DNA of 6,006 nt from Proteiniphilum sp. (GTDB lineage: Bacteria; Bacteroidota; Bacteroidia; Bacteroidales; Dysgonomonadaceae): positions 1 to 6,006 of the forward strand of contig JAISZV010000293.1 in assembly GCA_031284475.1 (NCBI GenBank), read 5' to 3'. The notes under the pieces were generated by a model that did not search any database, was not told the DNA's origin, and saw only the letters and a program-made list of their open reading frames with translations. Both the position numbers and the translations under genes were made by a program. Within the stretch, counting starts at the first letter, position 1; the number at the start of each line of letters is the position of its first letter. Below are positions 1 through 5,842 of this stretch, piece after piece.

Positions 1-14
1 TCAATTGTCAATTA
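1..14. repeat. TCAATTG-type heptamer repeat, two copies at the window edge
   Basis: Positions 1-7 read TCAATTG and 8-14 read TCAATTA, ending six bases before the lpdA start codon. The same heptamer occurs four times at 4610-4637, just before the PHP gene. The array is probably longer and cut by the window edge. No function is evident. Confidence 0.6.
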
Positions 15-20
15 AAAAAC

Positions 21-1382
21 ATGTACGATTTACTAATTATCGGCGGAGGCCCCGCCGGATATGTTGCGGCGGAACGGGCTGGGCATAAAGGGCTGAATGT
101 GGCGCTGTTCGAGAAAAAATCGATGGGAGGGGTGTGCCTGAATGAGGGATGTATTCCTACCAAAACACTGCTTTATAGCGCCAAGACGTATGAGAACGCT
201 TTGCACGGGGATCAATACGGCGTTTTTGGAGATAATATCCGTTTCGATTACGGTAAAATGGTCTCCCGTAAAAAGAAAGTGGTACGTAAACTTGTGCTTG
301 GCGTGGAAAGCAAGATGAAATCCAACAAGGTGACGGTGCTAAAGGGTGAAGCCTATATCAACGGACGTTCCCCGGAAGGGATCGGGATAACCTGTAATGA
401 TGAGAAATATATTGGAAAAAACCTGCTCATCTGCACAGGCTCTGAGGCATTCGTGCCGCCTATACCCGGTCTGACGGAAGCTGGGGAAATCATCGTCACC
501 AACCGTGAGATACTGGAACTGACCGAACGACCGGAATCCCTTGTCGTGATCGGCGGAGGGGTAATCGGTATGGAGTTCGCCAGTTTCTACAACAGTCTCG
601 GAACCCGTGTTACCGTGGTGGAGATGCTGCCTGAAATCCTCGGAGGACTTGATGTGGAGGTTTCCGCCATGCTTCGCGAGATCTATACGAAGAAAGGAAT
701 TACGTTTCACCTGAGCGCAAAAGTGACGCAGGTAGATGGCCATAAAGTCGTGTTTGAGAAAGAGGGAAAAACGGAAACGATAGAAGGTGAAAAGATATTG
801 CTGAGCGTCGGACGTCGTCCCGTTACGCAAGGATTCGGGCTCGAAAACCTGGGCGTAGAGTTAGTGCGGGGCGGTATCAAGACGGATGAAAAGATGCGTA
901 CCAACGTTCCCGGCGTGTTTGCCGCGGGCGACGTGACCGGCTTTTCGTTGCTGGCCCATACTGCAAGCCGCGAGGGTGAGGTGGTGGTCAATAACCTCAC
1001 CGGCAGGAGAGATATTATGCGCTATAACGCCATACCGGGCGTGGTTTATACCAATCCCGAAGTAGCGGGGGTAGGGGAAACGGAAGAGTCGGCCAAAGCC
1101 AAAAAGATAGCTTATAAGGTAACTACGCTGCCTATGGCCTATTCCGGGCGTTTTGTAGCTGAGAATGAAAGCGGAAGCGGACTGTGCAAGGTGTTGACCG
1201 GCGAAAAGCATGGAGAAGTGATTGGCGTACACATGCTGGGGAATCCCGTCAGTGAGATCATTTACGGAGCCTGTATCGCCATTGAACAGGAGATGACCCT
1301 GAAAGAGATGCAGGAGGTAGTCTTCCCGCACCCTACCGTAGCTGAGATTATAAGAGAAACGGTATTTGATTTAATAATTTAA
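21..1382 (+). CDS. lpdA: Dihydrolipoyl dehydrogenase (E3 of 2-oxoacid dehydrogenase complexes)
   Basis: This cytoplasmic flavoprotein reoxidises the dihydrolipoyl arm of the E2 subunit and passes electrons through FAD to NAD+. The 453-residue protein shows the full family signature. The FAD-binding GGGPAG is at residues 8-13, next to the N-terminus, and the redox-active disulfide lies in GGVCLNEGCIPTK with Cys39 and Cys44. The NAD-binding GGGVIG is at 178-183 and the second FAD motif AAGDV at 301-305. The C-terminal dimer-interface HPTVAE at 437-442 supplies the catalytic His437 and Glu442. The length is slightly below the usual 460-475, but nothing essential is missing. The ATG at 21 is well supported because the FAD motif begins seven residues later; the upstream sequence is A-rich without a clear Shine-Dalgarno. 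With the E1 gene at 1956 it forms part of a 2-oxoacid dehydrogenase locus, and an E2 gene may lie upstream of the window. The enzyme could also serve other lipoyl systems. Confidence 0.96.
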   Translation: MYDLLIIGGGPAGYVAAERAGHKGLNVALFEKKSMGGVCLNEGCIPTKTLLYSAKTYENALHGDQYGVFGDNIRFDYGKMVSRKKKVVRKLVLGVESKMKSNKVTVLKGEAYINGRSPEGIGITCNDEKYIGKNLLICTGSEAFVPPIPGLTEAGEIIVTNREILELTERPESLVVIGGGVIGMEFASFYNSLGTRVTVVEMLPEILGGLDVEVSAMLREIYTKKGITFHLSAKVTQVDGHKVVFEKEGKTETIEGEKILLSVGRRPVTQGFGLENLGVELVRGGIKTDEKMRTNVPGVFAAGDVTGFSLLAHTASREGEVVVNNLTGRRDIMRYNAIPGVVYTNPEVAGVGETEESAKAKKIAYKVTTLPMAYSGRFVAENESGSGLCKVLTGEKHGEVIGVHMLGNPVSEIIYGACIAIEQEMTLKEMQEVVFPHPTVAEIIRETVFDLII

Positions 1383-1528
1383 TGATGTGCCAATGCCAAT
1401 GTGACTAATGTGCCAATGTGCTAATGTGACTAATGGGTTACTGGGGTTAATGGAACTAATGGGGTTACTGGGACTAATGGCTAATGTGCCAATGCGACGA
1501 ATGTAATAATTAATGATGTAATAATAAT
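1383..1528. repeat. Degenerate intergenic repeat block 1 (17-bp and 18-bp units)
   Basis: This gap between lpdA and the four-helix gene is made almost entirely of variants of AATGTGACTAATGTGCC (17 bp; exact copy at 1398-1414). It also holds two 18-bp units, GGGGTTAATGGAACTAAT at 1443-1460 and GGGGTTACTGGGACTAAT at 1461-1478. A 26-bp stretch at 1395-1420 is identical to 4446-4471 in block 2, and 1475-1490 is identical to 4515-4530. TAATG is frequent, giving chained tiny ORFs (see findings). There are no hairpins and no TTTG / TAnnTTTG promoter pair. Similar simple repeats are, to my knowledge, common between Bacteroidales genes; their function is unknown. Confidence 0.85.
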
Positions 1529-1912
1529 ATGACGTCAGAAGGGAATGAAATAGTTCAGGTAAGTTTTAATTTTGCACTGCAAATTATTTCCTATTGTGAA
1601 ATTTTGGAGGAGAATAAAAAATTTGTTATTGCTAACCAGTTGTTGATATCCGGAACTTCTATCGGGGCAAATGTCCGTGAAGCGCAAAATGCAGAAAGCA
1701 TTGTGGATTTTCTACATAAGATGAAAGTAGCAGCAAAGGAAGTAGAAGAAACTGAGTATTGGCTTTTGATATGTAATAATGCAGAAAACTATCCTTCATC
1801 TCCTGATTTATTAACAACACTAAGTAGTATAAGAAAACTACTTGCTAAAATAATATCTTCCACTAAAAAGAAAATTACTAATCTCTCAATTCCTAAATCA
1901 ACAAATCAATAA
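1529..1912 (+). CDS. Four-helix bundle protein (23S rRNA intervening-sequence protein family)
   Basis: The 127-residue protein matches the small four-helix bundle family first noticed in intervening sequences of spirochaete 23S rRNA genes and later found as free-standing genes in many Bacteroidetes. The family core is clear: QLLISGTSIGANVREA at residues 37-52, then DFLHKMKVAAKEVEETEYWL at 60-79. A further helix follows at about 93-111 and a Lys/Ser-rich tail closes the protein. It has no signal peptide or membrane segment. The biochemical role of the family is not established, though nucleic-acid or RNA association has been suggested from its rRNA location. The gene sits between lpdA and the E1 gene, to which it has no obvious functional link. 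It is far more AT-rich than its neighbours (1801-1860 has 15 G/C of 60, against 36 of 60 at 3481-3540 in E1), suggesting a different origin. Some databases call this family ribosomal protein S23, which is misleading. Confidence 0.9.
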   Translation: MTSEGNEIVQVSFNFALQIISYCEILEENKKFVIANQLLISGTSIGANVREAQNAESIVDFLHKMKVAAKEVEETEYWLLICNNAENYPSSPDLLTTLSSIRKLLAKIISSTKKKITNLSIPKSTNQ

Positions 1913-1918
1913 AATAAA

Positions 1919-1939
1919 AATCAATCAATCAATCAATCA
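1919..1939. repeat. AATC tetranucleotide run, five copies
   Basis: Five exact AATC units plus one base lie in the 43-bp gap between the four-helix gene and the E1 gene, ending 16 bases before the E1 ATG. The rest of the gap is AT-rich and shows no promoter motif, no Shine-Dalgarno and no hairpin. A short run like this could vary by slippage, but it is outside coding sequence. Confidence 0.75.
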
Positions 1940-1955
1940 TTAAATCAATAATAGT

Positions 1956-4415
1956 ATGCCTAAAGTACAAAATATAGATCCGAGTCAAGTCCGCAAGTCC
2001 GGATTTGTGGAATTTCAGCCGATACCGGTCAATCGGTACCGGAAAACAGTGCAGGACGAAAAAGAGAATTTTACCACGGAAGAATTCAAAGCGATCTATC
2101 ATGATATGGCGCTGATCCGGGAATTTGAAACCATGTTGAACCTGATCAAGACGCAGGGCGAATACAACGGAACGTCTTATAACCATCCCGGCCCCGCACA
2201 CTTGTCCATCGGACAGGAGTCGTCGGCAGTGGGCATGGCCTGGACGCTGACGGTGGACGACTTTATTTTCGGTAGCCACCGTTCCCACGGCGAGATACTG
2301 GCCAAAGGAATGTCCGCCATCCACCAATTAGACGAGGGTCAGCTTACGGACATCATGGAGAATTTCTTTGATGGCGCGATCTATGAGATCGTGAAAAAAG
2401 GTTTTGAAGGATCGGTCAGGGAACTGGCGAAAAGATTCTTAGTGTATGGCACGCTGGCCGAGATATTTGCCCGTAAAACCGGCTTCAACAGAGGGTTGGG
2501 AGGCTCGATGCATGCCTTCTTCACCCCGTTCGGAGTCTATCCTAATAATGCTATTGTAGGCGGATCGGGCGACATAGCCGTCGGCGCTGCATTGTATAAA
2601 AAAGTGAACCGCAAGCCGGGACTGGTCGTGGCAAATATCGGCGACGCGTCGATGGCGTGCGGCCCGGTATGGGAAGGGATTACCTTTGCGGCGATGGATC
2701 AGTTCAGGGAGCTTTGGAGTGGAGACATGAAAGGCGGGCTTCCCGTGATCATCAATATAATGAACAACCAGTACGGCATGGGAGGGCAAACCTGCGGAGA
2801 GACGATGGGTTACGGCATTGCCGCCCGTATAGGGGCCGGGGTGAATCCGGATCAGATGCATACCGAACGGGTGGACGGATATAATCCGCTCGCGGTGATC
2901 GACGCCTATAAACGCAAGCGTAAAGTGATTGAAGAAAAGAAAGGCCCCGTATTATTAGATGTGCTCACTTACCGGTATAGCGGGCACTCTCCCTCCGACG
3001 CCTCGTCGTACCGTTCCAAAGAGGAGGTGGAAGCATGGGAGGCGCAGGACTGCATCCGTAGCTACGGTGAGCAGTTGCTGGCTGCGGGAGTGGCCACCCA
3101 GGTCGAATTGGATTCAATATCCGTCAATATACGTACATTGGTATACGAAATGTTCCTGAAAGCGATCAATGATGAGGTTTCCCCAAGAATGGAAAACCCG
3201 GAAGTTCTCGGCGATATGATGTTCTCCGACGGTTCGGTGGATAGTTTCTCCGGTGAAAAGCCGGAGGTTCTGATCCCGCTGGAAGAAAACCCCAGGGTGA
3301 AGAAAATCGCGAACAAAGAACGTTTTGCTTTTGACGCCGAAGGCAAGGCTTTCAGCAAAATGAAGCAGTTCCAACTGCGGGACGGACTTTTTGAGGCGAT
3401 CATCGACCGTTTCTATAAAGATGCGTCGTTGATCGCTTACGGAGAAGAGAACCGCGACTGGGGCGGCGCATTCGCCGTCTATGGCGGCCTGACCGAGTCG
3501 TTGCCCTACCACCGGCTGTTCAACTCTCCTATTTCCGAGGCCTCTATCGTGGGAACGGCTATCGGCTACGCCATGTGCGGCGGACGGGTGATTCCAGAGA
3601 TCATGTATTGCGACTTTATCGGCCGCGCCGGGGACGAGATCTTCAACCAGCTTCCTAAATGGCAGGCGATGAGCGGTAACGTGCTGAAGATGCCGGTAGT
3701 TGTACGTGTTTCGGTGGGATCGAAATACGGTGCGCAGCACTCCCAGGACTGGACTTCGCTTGTGGCTCACATTCCGGGTATAAAAGTCTGCTTTCCCGTA
3801 ACGCCTTATGATGCCAAAGGATTGATGAACGCCGCGTTACAGGGTACAGATCCGGTCATTTTCTTTGAGAGCCAGCGTATATACGACATCGGCGAGCAGT
3901 TCCGCAAGGAGGGCGTTCCCACCGGATATTACGAGATACCCATCGGCGAACCGGACGTGAAGAAAGAGGGCGGGGATATTACTTTCCTGACCGTGGGGCA
4001 TACGCTCTATCCTGCTTTAAAGGCTGCGAAAGAACTTGAAGATAAATACGGCATGAGCGCCGAAGTGATCGACGCCCGCTCATTGGTTCCTTTCAATTAT
4101 GAGAAGGTATTGGAATCGGTGAAGAAGACCGGAAAGATCATCGTAGCCGGCGACGCTACCGCACGCGGCTCTTTCCTGAACGACCTTGCCGCCAATATCG
4201 GTCAACTCGCGTTCGATTACCTTGATGCTCCCGTATGTGTGTTGGGTTCCCGCAACTGGATCACGCCGGCGCATGAACTTGAGGGTTCTTTCTTCCCCCA
4301 GCCAGGCTGGTTCCTGGATATGATCAACGAACGAATCCAACCGCTCAAAGATTATATTCCCGGCCAGAACTTTACCGACGGAGAGTTGATAAGGAGAGCG
4401 AAAAAGGGTATCTGA
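1956..4415 (+). CDS. Fused alpha/beta E1 component of a thiamine-diphosphate 2-oxoacid dehydrogenase complex
   Basis: E1 decarboxylates a 2-oxoacid on thiamine diphosphate and transfers the acyl group to lipoyl-E2. Here both subunits lie in one 819-residue chain. The alpha part (about 40-380) has HRSHG at 108-112, GGSMH at 182-186, the cofactor motif starting GD at 229-230 and ending NN at 270-271, and the active-site loop YRYSGHSPSD at 339-348. A linker of about 90 residues follows. The beta part (about 472-819) has SPISEASIVG at 524-533, whose Glu528 should activate the cofactor, then GAQHSQDW at 592-599 and TPYDAKGL at 616-623. Oddities are about 35 extra residues between HRSHG and GGSMH, 38 residues between GDA and NN where 24-27 is usual, and an uncommon C-terminal segment NWITPAHELEGSFF (767-780). 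Pyruvate or branched-chain 2-oxoacids are the usual guesses, but the substrate cannot be read from the sequence. The partner E3 is lpdA upstream; no E2 lies in the window. The ATG at 1956 is the likely start, since conserved sequence begins only around residue 40. Confidence 0.93.
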   Translation: MPKVQNIDPSQVRKSGFVEFQPIPVNRYRKTVQDEKENFTTEEFKAIYHDMALIREFETMLNLIKTQGEYNGTSYNHPGPAHLSIGQESSAVGMAWTLTVDDFIFGSHRSHGEILAKGMSAIHQLDEGQLTDIMENFFDGAIYEIVKKGFEGSVRELAKRFLVYGTLAEIFARKTGFNRGLGGSMHAFFTPFGVYPNNAIVGGSGDIAVGAALYKKVNRKPGLVVANIGDASMACGPVWEGITFAAMDQFRELWSGDMKGGLPVIINIMNNQYGMGGQTCGETMGYGIAARIGAGVNPDQMHTERVDGYNPLAVIDAYKRKRKVIEEKKGPVLLDVLTYRYSGHSPSDASSYRSKEEVEAWEAQDCIRSYGEQLLAAGVATQVELDSISVNIRTLVYEMFLKAINDEVSPRMENPEVLGDMMFSDGSVDSFSGEKPEVLIPLEENPRVKKIANKERFAFDAEGKAFSKMKQFQLRDGLFEAIIDRFYKDASLIAYGEENRDWGGAFAVYGGLTESLPYHRLFNSPISEASIVGTAIGYAMCGGRVIPEIMYCDFIGRAGDEIFNQLPKWQAMSGNVLKMPVVVRVSVGSKYGAQHSQDWTSLVAHIPGIKVCFPVTPYDAKGLMNAALQGTDPVIFFESQRIYDIGEQFRKEGVPTGYYEIPIGEPDVKKEGGDITFLTVGHTLYPALKAAKELEDKYGMSAEVIDARSLVPFNYEKVLESVKKTGKIIVAGDATARGSFLNDLAANIGQLAFDYLDAPVCVLGSRNWITPAHELEGSFFPQPGWFLDMINERIQPLKDYIPGQNFTDGELIRRAKKGI

Positions 4416-4479
4416 ATGTGACTAATGAGCCAATGTGACTAATGAGCCAATGTGACTAATGTGCCAATGTGATTAATTA
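4415..4479. repeat. Exact 17-bp tandem array, about 3.8 copies
   Basis: Units lie at 4415-4431, 4432-4448 and 4449-4465, with a partial fourth at 4466-4479. Units one and two are identical (AATGTGACTAATGAGCC), and unit three differs by one base (A to T), making it identical to 1398-1414 in the lpdA gap. The array starts on the last base of the E1 stop codon. Each period carries TAATG, where a stop overlaps the next start. Confidence 0.9.
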
Positions 4480-4609
4480 ATGATTTAGTGATGTGCCAAT
4501 GTGCCTAATGGGGTTAATGGCTAATGTGCCGATGTGACTAATTTAATGACTTGGGACTTGGGATGATTTAATGATGTACTAATGTAATGATTCAAACAAT
4601 TAATAATTA
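4480..4609. repeat. Degenerate intergenic repeat block 2, distal part
   Basis: Between the 17-bp array and the heptamer array the sequence continues in the same vocabulary. ATGTGCCAATGTGCC-type words are at 4491-4505, GGGGTTAATGG is at 4510-4520, and TAATGGCTAATGTGCC at 4515-4530 is identical to 1475-1490. ACTTGGGACTTGGGA is a short direct repeat at about 4549-4563, followed by TTTAATGATG / TACTAATGTAATGAT. No hairpin terminator or Bacteroides promoter pair is seen. Confidence 0.75.
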
Positions 4610-4637
4610 TCAATTATCAATTGTCAATTGTCAATTG
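4610..4637. repeat. TCAATTG heptamer array, four copies
   Basis: Four heptamers in tandem: TCAATTA at 4610-4616, then TCAATTG at 4617-4623, 4624-4630 and 4631-4637. The array ends nine bases before the GTG proposed as the PHP gene start. The same heptamer pair stands at 1-14, six bases before the lpdA ATG. Each unit contains the palindrome CAATTG or a near form of it. Confidence 0.85.
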
Positions 4638-4646
4638 AATAATCCG

Positions 4647-5789
4647 GTGAAGGTAAATGCGCATTTGCATACACCATACTCTTTCAGCGCTTTTCGCGAT
4701 ATTGACGATGCGCTGGACAGGGCGGTTGCCGAAGATGTGAAGGTGGTGGGAATAAACGATTTCTACACTACAAAAGGGTATCAGGAGTGGGCTGAAGGTT
4801 GTGTTAAACGGCAACTTTATCCGCTTTTCGGTATCGAATTTATCAGCTTGAATGAAGAGGATCAGAAAGCGGGATTGCGTGTGAATGATCCGGCAAATCC
4901 GGGACGTACCTATTTGAGCGGGAAAGGGTTATCTCACCCTTTCCGGTTGGCGGAACCCTACGCGACCATGTTATCCAACGTGCGGGATGAAGCCAACCGG
5001 CAGGTGGAGGCAATGTGTGGAAAACTGAACGAATTGCTTCGGCAGAAAAGTTGCAGCTTTACGCTTGACTTCAAAAGGATAACGGACGAACTGACAAAAG
5101 GACAAGTGCGTGAACGCCATCTGGCAAAAGCGTTGCGCCTGAACTTATATGAGGCCTGTGAAAATGATGAATCCCGGATAAGGGAATTATTGGAGAGGCT
5201 CTTTGACGGGAAGGCGTTGAAATCATCGTTAGACAACCTTGCCGGCGTGGAGAATGAGATCCGCGGTAACCTGCTGAAAGCGGGCGGAGCGGCGTTTGTC
5301 CCGGAAGAGGCCGCCGCTTTCCTGCCGGTGAAGACTGTACAGGAGATTATCATCGCCGCCGGCGGTATTCCCACTTATCCTTTTCTGGCAGATGATGCGA
5401 ATGGGAATTATACCGATTTTGAGAATGACCTGGAGCGAGTGGCAAAACAACTCACCGAACGGGGTTTCCATTCGGTTGAATTTATTACCACCCGTAATGA
5501 CGTTCTGCTTCTGGAAAAATATGCCGCCTATCTCTATGAACAGGGTTTTGTGGTAACCTTCGGCAGTGAGCACAACACGCCCGCCATGGAACCGGTAAAA
5601 CTGTTTGCACGGGGAGGCGCAGCCTTGACCGATAAACTCCTGCAAATTAATTACAAAGGGGCATGCGTTATCGCTGCGCATCAACATCTGGTGAAACAGG
5701 GACTGAAAGGGTACATAGACCAAAACGGTTATGCCGACCGCTCTAAACGGCACGAGTTAGAAGCATTAGGAGAACAGCTCATTCAGTAG
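4647..5789 (+). CDS. PHP-domain protein, putative metal-dependent phosphoesterase
   Basis: The protein has 380 residues from GTG at 4647. The frame stays open up to ATG 4587 (400 residues), but those first 20 residues mostly translate the heptamer repeat, and the PHP signature VNAHLHTPYSFS starts just after the GTG, so the GTG is preferred; TTG 4635 is another option. Numbering from ATG 4587, likely metal ligands are His26 and His28 (HLH), Asp58 (GINDFYTT), Glu84 (GIEF), His178 (RERHLAKAL) and the late GSEHNTP at 326-332. The usual AHP strand motif appears as GGIPTYP (259-265), with Tyr in place of His, and the usual GSDAH is changed to GSEHN, so metal binding may differ from characterised members. 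PHP proteins hydrolyse phosphoesters, for example nucleotides or histidinol phosphate; the substrate here is unknown. There is no signal peptide. A class II aldolase gene follows after 53 bp, suggesting a shared sugar-phosphate role. The fold is certain enough; the activity is not. Confidence 0.85.
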   Translation: MKVNAHLHTPYSFSAFRDIDDALDRAVAEDVKVVGINDFYTTKGYQEWAEGCVKRQLYPLFGIEFISLNEEDQKAGLRVNDPANPGRTYLSGKGLSHPFRLAEPYATMLSNVRDEANRQVEAMCGKLNELLRQKSCSFTLDFKRITDELTKGQVRERHLAKALRLNLYEACENDESRIRELLERLFDGKALKSSLDNLAGVENEIRGNLLKAGGAAFVPEEAAAFLPVKTVQEIIIAAGGIPTYPFLADDANGNYTDFENDLERVAKQLTERGFHSVEFITTRNDVLLLEKYAAYLYEQGFVVTFGSEHNTPAMEPVKLFARGGAALTDKLLQINYKGACVIAAHQHLVKQGLKGYIDQNGYADRSKRHELEALGEQLIQ

Positions 5790-5842
5790 CATACGTTTGC
5801 TGAAAATAATTGCTAAAGATAGATATAAAAAACATTATAAAG

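Noticed and set aside
1408..1506. 32-codon hydrophobic ORF as a real small gene
   Set aside because: It is made of repeat units that open frames by composition; there is no ribosome binding site and no homology that I recognise. It is kept only as a finding about the repeats.
1919..1939. AATC run as a phase-variation switch for E1
   Set aside because: Only five copies, outside the coding frame and with no promoter elements around it; a central metabolic enzyme is also an unlikely target.
3114..3770. Long minus-strand open frame opposite the E1 gene
   Set aside because: It lies wholly antisense to well-conserved E1 sequence and its translation shows no recognisable domain; the same applies to the other antisense frames over lpdA, E1 and PHP.
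4415..4479. Tandem repeats as a possible CRISPR array
   Set aside because: Units are 17 bp and directly adjacent, with no spacers, no dyad symmetry and no cas genes.
5788..5801. AGCA...TGCT inverted repeat as a terminator after the PHP gene
   Set aside because: The stem is only four base pairs and no T-run follows.
5796..5842. Bacteroides-type promoter before the aldolase gene
   Set aside because: There is a lone TTTG at 5796-5799, but no TAnnTTTG is found at the required spacing.
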